From assembly GCA_033761835.1 (NCBI GenBank), contig JANRME010000062.1, positions 1 to 10,704 on the forward strand: a DNA stretch of 10,704 bases, read 5' to 3'. The first letter of the stretch is position 1, and each line of letters starts with the position of its first letter. Shown one piece after another: positions 1-6,138 of the stretch. Both the position numbers and the translations under genes were made by a program. The notes beneath the pieces were generated by a model. It did no database searches, was not told the DNA's origin, and saw only the letters and a program-made list of their open reading frames with translations. This stretch comes from JADJNW01 sp033761835 (lineage in GTDB: Bacteria > Bacteroidota > Bacteroidia > Chitinophagales > Saprospiraceae).

Positions 1-84
1 TTTCCCAAGTTTAAAGTAAATTGCTGTGGTTATAGACACATTAAACAAAATACCTGAAAGTGTGAGAAGTTCTACTATTGGCAT
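1..84 (-). CDS. Small membrane protein, partial (runs off left edge)
   Basis: An open frame begins with ATG at 84 on the minus strand, 3 nt after the stop of the upstream 66-aa gene, and stays open for 28 codons to the window edge. The product starts MPIVELLTLSGILFNVS and contains one hydrophobic stretch of about 20 residues (roughly 4-23) followed by the basic end YFKLGK, so it looks like a one-pass membrane miniprotein. It is the last visible gene of the late operon, next to a candidate holin and the lysozyme, so a lysis or virion-membrane role is possible. If the window ends are joined, the next codons are CCA TAA, which would give a 29-residue protein. No clear ribosome-binding site is visible; translation may be coupled to the gene before. 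No homologue is recognised. Confidence 0.5.
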   Translation of the reverse strand, partial: MPIVELLTLSGILFNVSITTAIYFKLGK

Positions 85-87
85 ATT

Positions 88-288
88 TTATTTGATAATC
101 TTTTTTCCAAAATAAAACAGTAATCCTCCAGCAATTGCGTATCCTGCAAGTTTGGTTAAATCTAGGCTGTTTGCATTTGCGGATGCTTGTTGTGGAGTGG
201 TCAAAACAGCATTTGTCGCTTGACCGCCAGCAAAAGCCCATCCAGCTAACGCCGTACCGCCAAGAATCAATGGAAGAAAAAGAGGCAT
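88..288 (-). CDS. Two-TM small membrane protein, candidate holin or virion membrane protein
   Basis: This is a 66-residue protein with an N-terminal hydrophobic segment (about residues 3-21, Gly/Ala/Leu-rich), a polar Asn/Gln/Thr linker (about 22-43) and a second hydrophobic segment (about 45-61) ending in the basic tail GKKIIK. An AAGGATAAAATT leader gives a good ribosome-binding site, and the gene lies 11 nt after the lysozyme stop. Two membrane spans, small size, a charged C-terminus and adjacency to a GH24 lysozyme fit a class II-type holin. The same hydrophobic-plus-basic C-terminus is shared with the proteins at 2579, 3300 and 3491, so it may instead sit in the internal membrane of the virion. 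The sequence alone does not decide between these. No family is recognised. Confidence 0.7.
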   Translation of the reverse strand: MPLFLPLILGGTALAGWAFAGGQATNAVLTTPQQASANANSLDLTKLAGYAIAGGLLFYFGKKIIK

Positions 289-299
289 AATTTTATCCT

Positions 300-869
300 T
301 TATGCGTATTGTGATTGTAAGGTTGAAATGAAATTAGCAACGCGTGTAGGTGTTTGCTGATACCATGCAGAATTAATCAAGTTTTGAATGGCCTGATTAA
401 TATTCCCATTTTTAATGAGAGTCCACGTATTGGGAAATTTCGTTCTCCATGCCGTACCAAGTTGAAAATTGACAGAAGTAAGCCTTGCAACCATGTCAAC
501 GTTATAACGGCCAATTTCTTTCGCTTGTGACACGGCGGCGGTAAATGCTCTGGCTATGTCAGTAGCAAAAAGCGAATCTATTCGCTCATTCGATATAGTT
601 TGACCATACACAAGATTATCGGCAGGGATGACTTTATGCCCTATACCTACGGTTAAAAATCCCCTAGTATCACGGTAAACGTCATTTCTTCGCCCTTCTT
701 CCGCAATAAGAATGGCTTTTGCGCGAGCTAATGCGCGAGTTTCAATATCTTCGTCTGTCCCGGTTGTCATAGTTACCACGTCACGATAATTGGGGAAAAA
801 AGGCCAAGTATAACGCTCCGAAAGAGCGCCTAACCCAAGTCCTAAACCGATTACAGGCATGAAAGGCAT
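300..869 (-). CDS. T4-type lysozyme (glycoside hydrolase family 24) with hydrophobic N-terminal extension
   Basis: This is a peptidoglycan N-acetylmuramidase that would cut the host wall at lysis or during entry. Of 189 residues, about 45-189 match the T4 lysozyme fold: E58 (in IAEEG), D67 (in YRDTRG) and T73 (in LTVGIGH) occupy the positions of the T4 catalytic triad Glu11-Asp20-Thr26, and the C-terminal WYQQTPTR element matches the WYNQTPNR of T4 lysozyme. The first 35 residues are not part of the enzyme. They hold a weakly hydrophobic Gly/Leu run (about 6-16) and an aromatic/proline stretch, which suggests a membrane anchor, a signal-arrest-like segment or virion attachment. No ribosome-binding site precedes ATG 869, which lies 3 nt after the upstream stop, so translational coupling is likely. 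Met4 is an alternative start. The enzyme call is secure; the role of the extension is inference. Confidence 0.93.
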   Translation of the reverse strand: MPFMPVIGLGLGLGALSERYTWPFFPNYRDVVTMTTGTDEDIETRALARAKAILIAEEGRRNDVYRDTRGFLTVGIGHKVIPADNLVYGQTISNERIDSLFATDIARAFTAAVSQAKEIGRYNVDMVARLTSVNFQLGTAWRTKFPNTWTLIKNGNINQAIQNLINSAWYQQTPTRVANFISTLQSQYA

Positions 870-872
870 AAT

Positions 873-1229
873 TCATACAATCATAGGAATGACAGTTAAA
901 GACCAATTGCCGAGCGTAATATCGGCAGTTGCCCTGGTCGATTTATTAACCATGCGAATTGCGGCGGCACTATATGGCGTTATTGTCGTATTTGTGGCAT
1001 CAAATCCAAAACGAATGCCTGTAATGTTTGGAGAGTCATTAGCCCCGCCAAATGCTACACGGTCGCCAACACTCCAGCCTTGCTCCGCTGTTAAACAGGT
1101 GAGATAGGCGCTATAAAAATTAGGTGTTTGAGGTAATCCATGCGCCTGCGTGGTAACACTGGCATTTGTCACGGGATTCATGACAGCCGGAGTGCCTTTT
1201 AAAATAGGTGAACCTGAGAATCCGCTCAT
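873..1229 (-). CDS. Small beta-rich structural protein, possible spike/fibre component
   Basis: This 118-residue protein has no membrane segment and is rich in Thr, Asn, Ala and Gly with short alternating hydrophobic strands. The pattern around residues 22-60 (QAHGL...P, then CLTAEQGW..GDRV) resembles a small beta domain often found at the ends of phage fibres and spikes; this comparison is from memory and by eye. ATG 1229 overlaps the stop of the preceding gene as TAATG, which implies coupled translation. It follows two paralogous beta-rich proteins and precedes the lysozyme, so a surface or receptor-binding role is plausible. No catalytic motif is seen and the function is not assigned. Confidence 0.7.
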   Translation of the reverse strand: MSGFSGSPILKGTPAVMNPVTNASVTTQAHGLPQTPNFYSAYLTCLTAEQGWSVGDRVAFGGANDSPNITGIRFGFDATNTTITPYSAAAIRMVNKSTRATADITLGNWSLTVIPMIV

Positions 1230-1927
1230 TAGTTGAATATCTCCGCTACGCTAATAGTACCCGTGCCGGAGGCGGTGCGCGCATATACATCGGATGCCAC
1301 ATCAAGAGTTAAAGCCTCGCCCGCTTTTAATTCAAAGCCGTTGGCGCTGGTTACAGCAGAAGTTCCAATATAAACGGTTGCCGCGCTGGTGGATAGGTTT
1401 TTAATAATAACGCTGCGTTTAGTTGCTGATGCCGCACTGACATTGCTTGCCGTTGTGGTAACAGACGCTTGGGAGTTGGCAAGGGTTGCCCCGCCGTAAA
1501 TATCAACAGTACCGTCAACAGTTACAACACCGGAAACGTTTAAGCGGTCATCCTGAACATTACCGAGCGCTAAGGCAATTCGTATGGTCATGGTAGTACC
1601 GCCTGTGTTAATGAGCGTCATACGCATGAAACTTTCCTCAAAGCGTATACCAACACCCGCAGCGGTAAATGGCGATTCAATACCGTTTTGGCCGAACAAA
1701 ACAGAAAGCGCCCCGCCGCTCATGGACATTACACGAAAATAATTGAATACTTGAAATACCTCTTGCCTTGCCCCGGCAGGAATTACATAAGTCAATTCAA
1801 GGTAAGGAATGCGTGTAGTGCCTTCCGTGATTTTTTGCTTTGATGGGTCGAATAATGCGGCAAGCTGATTACTGATAGCAGCTAACTGGTTAGTTACGAT
1901 TTCTAATTGTTTTTCGTTTTCTGCCAT
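1229..1927 (-). CDS. Beta-rich virion protein B (spike/vertex candidate), paralogue of the gene at 1935
   Basis: The product is 232 residues from ATG 1927. This start is preferred over a TTG at 1945 because AAGG sits 5 nt before it and it lies 7 nt after the upstream stop. Residues about 5-26 (QLEIVTNQLAAISNQLAALF) repeat hydrophobic residues in a heptad-like way and probably form a short coiled coil. Residues about 40-135 are about half identical by eye to residues 26-121 of the upstream protein, sharing TY.I.AGAR..VF.VF..FRV, the TLIN motif and DRLN.SG. Residues about 165-232 form a second beta domain (VIIKNLS, VYIGTS, LKAGEALTLDV). Two stacked beta domains with a coiled coil suit an oligomeric penton/spike protein of a DJR virus, but no named family is recognised. 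Confidence 0.8.
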   Translation of the reverse strand: MAENEKQLEIVTNQLAAISNQLAALFDPSKQKITEGTTRIPYLELTYVIPAGARQEVFQVFNYFRVMSMSGGALSVLFGQNGIESPFTAAGVGIRFEESFMRMTLINTGGTTMTIRIALALGNVQDDRLNVSGVVTVDGTVDIYGGATLANSQASVTTTASNVSAASATKRSVIIKNLSTSAATVYIGTSAVTSANGFELKAGEALTLDVASDVYARTASGTGTISVAEIFN

Positions 1928-1934
1928 AAATACC

Positions 1935-2582
1935 TTAATAATCAACTTCAGTTACATAAATAGACGGGGTTCCGGCGAGCGCAAGGGCATAAATTGGAGT
2001 GCCTCCCACATCATGAAATTGTACTTCATCCCGTCCCAAAATACCAGAAATTAATGGATACCATGAAGCGGGAGGCATAGCGGGGTCATGACTTAAAACA
2101 CAGTCAGCGCCAATCATTTTTAACCACACATGGCGATATTTAGTAGTTACTTGTGTAGAAGTGGCCGCGTTAAGCGTATAAGTATTACACAATAGTTTTC
2201 CGCTTAAAGGGTCATTGCTTACAGTACCAGAAAAATTAAGTCTGTTATCAATAACCACGCCAAGAGCAAAAGCAACTGTAACATTAATTGCAGATGCCCC
2301 GCTATTAATGAGCGTAATTCTATCAAAAACGTTATAAAACTGCATTCCTAGGCCAGCGCCACGAATAATGGTTTGTACGCTATTTTCACCAAAAATGGCG
2401 CTTAATTGCCCTGCACCGGTGATGGAAATAACGCGGAAAAAATCGAATACTTCAAAAACGTCAACACGCGCACCAGCCGCGATATTATACGTCATTTCGC
2501 GGTATGGGTTTTGTGTGCTTGAATCCGCAATTGGTTTTCGAACGTCAAGCGGGGTTCGATATTCTGGAATTATTCGTTTCAT
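1935..2582 (-). CDS. Beta-rich virion protein A (spike/vertex candidate), paralogue of the gene at 1229
   Basis: This 215-residue protein has no membrane segment. Residues about 26-121 (TYNIAAGARVDVFEVF, FFRVISITG, ITLINSG, DNRLNFSG) form the domain shared with the downstream neighbour. Residues about 125-215 form a C-terminal beta domain with different loops, including an insertion around HDPAMPPASWYP, and the end TPIYALALAGTPSIYVTEV has the strand pattern seen at the end of the paralogue. ATG 2582 overlaps the upstream TGA (ATGA), and there is only a weak ribosome-binding site, so translation is probably coupled. By position after the membrane-protein genes and before the lysis genes, this is a candidate penton base or spike. 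It lacks the N-terminal coiled coil of its paralogue. Function is inferred from fold pattern and context only. Confidence 0.8.
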   Translation of the reverse strand: MKRIIPEYRTPLDVRKPIADSSTQNPYREMTYNIAAGARVDVFEVFDFFRVISITGAGQLSAIFGENSVQTIIRGAGLGMQFYNVFDRITLINSGASAINVTVAFALGVVIDNRLNFSGTVSNDPLSGKLLCNTYTLNAATSTQVTTKYRHVWLKMIGADCVLSHDPAMPPASWYPLISGILGRDEVQFHDVGGTPIYALALAGTPSIYVTEVDY

Positions 2583-2929
2583 CGTTTACGCCAGAACGCA
2601 ATAGCACCTACAAGCGCAACGGCGGCTATCGCGTAATAAATTTGTTTTTGGTAGTTTTGCACTAGTGTAACATCCGGTTGCGCGGCGGTTTGGAATGATT
2701 GCTGCGAGCTAGTTAGTGCGGCTTGTCCTGCTTCGGCGGCGATATTAACGGCCTGCCCGGTCAGGTTTATAAGCTGGCTAAATACGTCCTGTATCTGGTC
2801 AGGAAACTCCTGATTGATATTTACAGTTTGGCCTTGAAATACATCACCCACAACACCAGTTGCGCTCCCGGTAGTGGTAGTTGTTACGTTTGTACTGTCA
2901 GAGCTAGAAGATGATTTACCGCCGCCCAT
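2579..2929 (-). CDS. Tail-anchored virion membrane protein
   Basis: The 116-residue product has a Gly/Ser/Thr-rich flexible N-terminus (MGGGKSSSSSDSTNVTTTTT), an amphipathic, Gln/Ala-rich middle that is probably helical (about 40-88), and one C-terminal membrane helix (about 95-111, IYYAIAAVALVGAIAFW) ending in the basic RKR. ATG 2929 overlaps the preceding stop as TAATG, with AAGG about 10 nt upstream. The layout, soluble N-terminal part plus C-terminal anchor plus basic tail, is shared with the products at 3300 and 3491. This fits a protein linking the internal membrane to the capsid or vertex of a PM2/PRD1-like particle. No homologue is recognised. Confidence 0.78.
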   Translation of the reverse strand: MGGGKSSSSSDSTNVTTTTTGSATGVVGDVFQGQTVNINQEFPDQIQDVFSQLINLTGQAVNIAAEAGQAALTSSQQSFQTAAQPDVTLVQNYQKQIYYAIAAVALVGAIAFWRKR

Positions 2930-3321
2930 TAGTGTAATACCTTTCTATATTCATTTGAATCGGGAGTTGGAATATACCCCGATTTATTAGCCCATACATG
3001 AACGGCGCGTTTTTCAGTATCAAAGGTGACACTATTTTTCCCCATGTATTTAGCGAACCCTTGAGCGAAAATATCCAACACGTCATAACAACGCCCGAAA
3101 TTTCCACCTACTTCACGCACATGGACGCTTTCGGGGTAAATTTGAAACGCGGCGACAAAAAGCATCCCATCATCCAGATTATAAAACCCGCATATGACAG
3201 CTTCTTTATTTTTAATCAGCGTTTCAAGTTCGACCCTGCGCGAGTGTGGAAGGTAGTTGAAATAGGTGTGTTCAATAAGTGTATTATCGAAAATAACCTT
3301 TATTTCTTGGCTTTGTACCAT
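2929..3321 (-). CDS. Conserved-looking 130-aa soluble protein, function unknown (weak GNAT-like pattern)
   Basis: ATG 3321 is chosen over the in-frame ATG at 3357 because an AGGGATGG element lies just before it and the overlap with the upstream gene falls to about 22 nt. The protein is a compact alpha/beta type: a beta strand (IKVIFDN), a helical stretch (RRVELETLIKN), paired strands (AVICGFYN, GMLFVAAFQIY), then HVREVGGNFGRCYDVLDIFAQGFAKYMG, a strand containing VTFDTEK, and an end with KSGYIP....EYRKVL. The HVREVGG..G segment followed by a helix, and the final GY/Y.K.L, recall the acceptor part of GNAT acetyltransferases, but the acetyl-CoA loop is not convincing, so this is only a hint. It is the one clearly soluble, non-beta-sandwich product among the membrane and spike genes. 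Confidence 0.68.
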   Translation of the reverse strand: MVQSQEIKVIFDNTLIEHTYFNYLPHSRRVELETLIKNKEAVICGFYNLDDGMLFVAAFQIYPESVHVREVGGNFGRCYDVLDIFAQGFAKYMGKNSVTFDTEKRAVHVWANKSGYIPTPDSNEYRKVLH

Positions 3322-3491
3322 AGAACCATCCCTACAATCGCCGCCATGGATACCCAAAGCCAGCCGCCGCCGCCTGCCATGGAATTTACAAAAGCGGTGA
3401 GACGTGCCGAACTATTCGCGCTCGACAAAGCATCACCGCCCTTGTAAGAAGTGCCGGGAACGCCGGGAGAAAGTGGAGTTGCTCCGGGCAT
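3300..3491 (-). CDS. Small tail-anchored membrane protein
   Basis: The 63-residue product has a Pro/Gly/Ser/Ala-rich N-terminus (about 1-40), a Gly run, one membrane helix (about 42-59, containing WLWVSMAAIVGMVLW) and the terminal basic motif YKAKK. ATG 3491 overlaps the stop of the preceding gene (TAATG). The tail YKAKK closely resembles the YKALK end of that preceding 102-aa protein, so the two may be distant duplicates or share a membrane-sorting need. It is probably a virion membrane protein. No family is recognised. Confidence 0.75.
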   Translation of the reverse strand: MPGATPLSPGVPGTSYKGGDALSSANSSARLTAFVNSMAGGGGWLWVSMAAIVGMVLWYKAKK

Positions 3492-3799
3492 TATTTCAGC
3501 GCCTTATAAGCAATCATCACGGTAAGGAACCCAGCGATTGCAATCCCGGCATAAGTAATCGCCGTTTTTGTGCGCTGCGTGCTAATTGCGTTCAAGTCTG
3601 AATTGGTAGGCGTTTGGGAGGCTTGCGAACCTTGGTTTGCCGCAAGTTGCGCGGTAGTGCGAGCACCTATAAAGGTGCTGTACGCACTAGCCAAGCCTTG
3701 CGCCCCGGTGCTCAACGTACCAAAAAACTGGTTCATCGTGTTGATGAATTCATTTTGCGTTGAATTAGGGGTAAGCCCTACGTCAGTTGATGCGGGCAT
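3491..3799 (-). CDS. Tail-anchored virion membrane protein following the capsid gene
   Basis: The 102-residue product starts at ATG 3799 behind a strong AGGAAGGT ribosome-binding site, 11 nt after the capsid gene stop. Residues about 15-65 are polar, Asn/Gln/Thr/Ala-rich and probably helical; residues about 80-98 (ITYAGIAIAGFLTVMIAY) form a membrane helix; the end is KALK. The strong site and position directly after the major capsid gene suggest high expression, as expected of an abundant minor structural protein in the membrane beneath the capsid. No homologue is recognised. Confidence 0.8.
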   Translation of the reverse strand: MPASTDVGLTPNSTQNEFINTMNQFFGTLSTGAQGLASAYSTFIGARTTAQLAANQGSQASQTPTNSDLNAISTQRTKTAITYAGIAIAGFLTVMIAYKALK

Positions 3800-3810
3800 T
3801 GTTTACCTTC

Positions 3811-4662
3811 CTATTTCAAGTTGGCAGGCATGTTAACAACGGTAAGCGCGGTCAGGTTGTAACCAGCAGCGCCGGGCGCGACTGAATACGTGCCGATAAA
3901 ACGCAAGTCTTTTACGTCAACCATGGGTAGGCGAGTCAGTACGCTGCCATCGCTGAAAGCGTAAATGAAATAGCCTGATGGAGTAGCCAAGCGGTCATTG
4001 CTTACCAGCATCTTGTTTACAGCAGCGGGTACACGCTCTTTCACCGTCACGTTATTCACGCGCACTTCGCCAAAGGTTTGTGTGCCGGACGCGCCAGCAT
4101 CAGCCATTACCAGCAGGTAAGACGAATCGGGGTCACGTGGCAGAGTATCCATCGTATGGTCGCCCGTGCTGTTGAAACTCACCGCATAGTTGATGAATTT
4201 CATATACATGCCGAGGTTTTCATTTTGCGAGGTACGAGCCGTGATAGCTTGCACGTTCGCGATGGTGGACAAGGTGCCAGCAGTTACAGCAACCTGCACG
4301 CTTTGCACGTCAGCCATACCCCATCCGAACAAGTCGCGAGCATCAGGGTCAGTGTAAAGCAAGCGGCCAATATTGAGTTCGAGAACCGAAGCAACACCCG
4401 CCGCATCGTTCACGTTCTGGCCAAGCACTTCATAGAGGTCGAGCAGTTTGGTTGCGGTTGCGTTTACGAGGTCTTTACCGTTGATGGAAAGGCGAATATT
4501 GCCGATTTCTGCGCGAATCGCCGCTTCCGTCACATCCGCACCAGCGGAGGTAGAAAAGCGAAGCACCAGAGAATGGATTTTACCATACGGGGGCACTTGA
4601 ACCGTAGAAATTTGTCCCGTGGTTAGCGGTTTGGTTTCATGAAGCTGGATTGTTTTTAACAT
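3811..4662 (-). CDS. Major capsid protein, double jelly-roll (PM2-like)
   Basis: This 283-residue protein is the likely trimeric hexon-forming capsid protein. It is close in size to PM2 P2 (269 aa) and shows the same order of elements: an N-terminal strand set (ISTVQVPPYGKIHSLVLRFS), an IGNIRLSINGKDL element about residues 53-65 followed by a helix (TKLLDLYEVLGQ), then after residue 150 a second domain with TMDTLPR (170-176), which recalls ADLPR at the equivalent point of PM2 P2, followed by strands ending at TALTVVNMP. This suggests two jelly rolls, about 1-150 and 155-283. The comparison is from memory. The start is supported by AAGGAAACTCC just before ATG 4662, and no signal or membrane segment is seen. 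FLiP and autolykivirus capsids have the same architecture, so exact affiliation is open. Confidence 0.82.
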   Translation of the reverse strand: MLKTIQLHETKPLTTGQISTVQVPPYGKIHSLVLRFSTSAGADVTEAAIRAEIGNIRLSINGKDLVNATATKLLDLYEVLGQNVNDAAGVASVLELNIGRLLYTDPDARDLFGWGMADVQSVQVAVTAGTLSTIANVQAITARTSQNENLGMYMKFINYAVSFNSTGDHTMDTLPRDPDSSYLLVMADAGASGTQTFGEVRVNNVTVKERVPAAVNKMLVSNDRLATPSGYFIYAFSDGSVLTRLPMVDVKDLRFIGTYSVAPGAAGYNLTALTVVNMPANLK

Positions 4663-4673
4663 GGAGTTTCCTT

Positions 4674-4832
4674 TTAGTTGATTGCGCCAGCGCCGTAGCC
4701 ACTGGTGATAAAGTTAGCGAGGGTTTTGGCTTGGCTTCCAAAAGTTCCTTTTCCTGCCAAGTTCAGGAGAGCGCCCGTTGCGACAATAGCCGCAACAGTG
4801 CCAAGGAATGTGCGCGAAGTAACAAATTGCAT
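4674..4832 (-). CDS. 52-aa membrane miniprotein upstream of the capsid gene
   Basis: The product starts MQFVTSRTFLGTVAAIVATG and has one hydrophobic segment (about residues 9-26), then a Gly/Ala/Ser-rich polar part ending SGYGAGAIN. ATG 4832 lies one nucleotide after the stop of the 31-aa gene (TAACATG), and the stop lies 11 nt before the capsid start, so it is embedded in the capsid operon. Small size, one N-terminal membrane span and location match the minor membrane proteins of PM2- and PRD1-type virions. No homologue is recognised. The reading frame is supported mainly by packing and composition. Confidence 0.65.
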   Translation of the reverse strand: MQFVTSRTFLGTVAAIVATGALLNLAGKGTFGSQAKTLANFITSGYGAGAIN

Positions 4833-4833
4833 G

Positions 4834-4929
4834 TTACTTGCTGCCGTTCATGTATTTGCTGTAAAGCCACTGGCCAAGAAAAATCGAAGCTGCGCCAGTA
4901 AGGATTAGCGTAATGGTGTGTTTGTTCAT
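4834..4929 (-). CDS. 31-aa membrane miniprotein
   Basis: The product MNKHTITLILTGAASIFLGQ, then WLYSKYMNGSK, is essentially one membrane helix (about residues 5-24) with a positively charged end. ATG 4929 follows AGG at 6 nt, a modest ribosome-binding site that lies inside a possible 6-bp inverted repeat. It is too short to prove by coding statistics, but it sits head-to-tail with the next gene with no gap and has the amino-acid make-up of a real one-pass membrane peptide. A virion membrane role is likely by context. Confidence 0.55.
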   Translation of the reverse strand: MNKHTITLILTGAASIFLGQWLYSKYMNGSK

Positions 4930-5009
4930 AATCTGCCTGTTTATAGGGTTAAACTTAAAACGGGGCAGAACCGCTTATTTAATTATTTTCTCACAAAATA
5001 AAAAATCGT
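4930..5009. other. 80-bp gap between packaging ATPase and structural membrane genes
   Basis: This is the largest gap inside the leftward operon. Read on the minus strand it starts AT-rich just after the ATPase stop and ends with a moderately GC-rich leader. TCTGCC and GGCAGA form a 6-bp inverted repeat that includes the AGG of the next ribosome-binding site. There is a TATAAA shortly before the ATG but no well-spaced -35 partner. It could hold a late promoter or a leader controlling the structural genes. Neither is proven. Confidence 0.3.
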
Positions 5010-5519
5010 TCAAGAAAAAACATTATATCGCTTTGCCTCGCCGTAACGTGAATAGTAAATGCATTCGCCTTGCTTGAGGTTTGAAGCGTTTTCTAGTTCA
5101 TCACAGCAAAAATCTTCCGCAAAACTTTTAGCGTCTTTGTAATTGACGCAAAAACAAAATATTTTGCTGCAATTCGAGCGGATATTAGGCGATATAAGAT
5201 TAGGGCGCTGCGAACAAAAAATAGACTGATGCCCCCTGTGACGCGAGCGCGTAGCAAGCCAAAAACTTTCTTTATCATACCTTCCGCAAAATTCCCCGGC
5301 TTCGTCAATTATCAGCGTACAATTAGTATTTTGTTTCGCAAGTGAAATGAATTCGTCAGGGTTATCGGTAAGGAAAGATGCGCCAGCATCAAGCCAGCGC
5401 GAATCTTTTAACGGGTCTAACACTAAAACGTTGCGATTATTACTAGCTGCTTGCGCTGCCATTTTCCGTGCCAGCGTTGTTTTCCCGCTCATGGTTGTGC
5501 CGATGATTAGAACGTGCAT
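5010..5519 (-). CDS. Genome-packaging ATPase (FtsK/HerA superfamily, PRD1 P9/A32-like)
   Basis: The 169-residue product would hydrolyse ATP to drive genome translocation into the preformed capsid. Walker A is GTTMSGKT at residues 7-14, right at the N-terminus; VLVLDP (31-36) is the next strand; Walker B is CTLIIDEAGE at 67-76 with D72-E73; RSRHRG (91-96) and FCSQRP (101-106) fit the conserved arginine and glutamine-containing elements of P9/A32-type packaging ATPases. It is short compared with PRD1 P9 (about 227 aa), close to a bare ATPase core. The C-terminal half is unusually Cys-rich (FCFC, FCCD). ATG 5519 is the only possible start that keeps Walker A, although it lies 77 nt inside the upstream gene. 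Context next to membrane and capsid genes supports packaging. Confidence 0.88.
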   Translation of the reverse strand: MHVLIIGTTMSGKTTLARKMAAQAASNNRNVLVLDPLKDSRWLDAGASFLTDNPDEFISLAKQNTNCTLIIDEAGEFCGRYDKESFWLATRSRHRGHQSIFCSQRPNLISPNIRSNCSKIFCFCVNYKDAKSFAEDFCCDELENASNLKQGECIYYSRYGEAKRYNVFS

Positions 5520-6138
5520 TTTTTCTCTTTATGAAAAATTCCTTGATGCCGAACCATGCACGGCGACAAGCGGTTGCAACTGTAGACTTGGCAGGGGTCT
5601 GAGTAAGGAGGCGCATATAGTACGGGGTGAGTGCGCCAGTGAGTAAAACCCATGGCGGCACATTATCAATACCTTTTGCTTTAAAATAGGCGACAAATCC
5701 GCTTTTTGCGAGCATTTGTTCTTGAGGTAGCATCGCCCCTTCCTCACCCGCAAGCATCATGCCGGACGTATTTATAAGCATTGTGGCGACTTCTGCCGCT
5801 GGTTCAATGCCGGGGTCTAAAGGCGCGGCTTGCGATTGAGTGGCAGATTGCTTTAATCCTTCTAATTTTGGGCGCTGTGAAGGGTCGCGCACGATTTTAC
5901 CGGACGCATCACGGGGGAGAGGTTTACGCCCCCTTTTACCCTTCACAGCGTTTTCCTGCCGAGGCATGGACACAACGGCAGGTTCACTTTCGGTTCTGCC
6001 TTCCGAAAGTGTCTCATTTTCCATTACTGGCGATGGTTCTGCCACATCCGACACAACTTCGTTAACTACATCGTCAATATTGGAATTGGCGGCAAGCTCG
6101 TTTTCGTCTGCCACTTGTTTTTCTGCGTTTTTGTCCAT
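5443..6138 (-). CDS. 231-aa protein with acidic disordered N-terminus, basic hook and hydrophobic segment
   Basis: This is the first gene of the leftward operon. Residues 1-60 are acidic and low-complexity, probably disordered; 66-91 form a basic patch with KGKRGRKP (66-73), similar to an AT-hook, so DNA contact is possible; 113-150 are Ala/Met-rich and may be amphipathic; 160-178 (VPPWVLLTGALTPYYMRLL) may be a membrane or buried helix; 199-206 is basic, and the last 25 residues are rich in His, Asn and Arg. Those last residues are read from DNA that also encodes the ATPase Walker A region. The start is backed by an AAGG about 10 nt upstream. The mix of DNA-binding-like and membrane-like parts directly before the ATPase suggests a packaging-vertex or membrane-linked DNA protein. 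No family is recognised. Confidence 0.8.
   Translation of the reverse strand: MDKNAEKQVADENELAANSNIDDVVNEVVSDVAEPSPVMENETLSEGRTESEPAVVSMPRQENAVKGKRGRKPLPRDASGKIVRDPSQRPKLEGLKQSATQSQAAPLDPGIEPAAEVATMLINTSGMMLAGEEGAMLPQEQMLAKSGFVAYFKAKGIDNVPPWVLLTGALTPYYMRLLTQTPAKSTVATACRRAWFGIKEFFIKRKNARSNHRHNHERENNAGTENGSASS

Noticed and set aside
2998..3447. A 149-codon plus-strand open frame across two small minus-strand genes
   Set aside because: The frame spans two genes with good ribosome-binding sites and overlaps on the other strand, and its product shows no recognisable composition or motif.
4078..4626. A 182-codon open frame on the plus strand opposite the capsid gene
   Set aside because: It lies wholly antisense to the capsid gene, its product is rich in His, Arg and Ser without domain pattern, and it has no supporting neighbours. 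It is a side effect of codon usage in the capsid gene.
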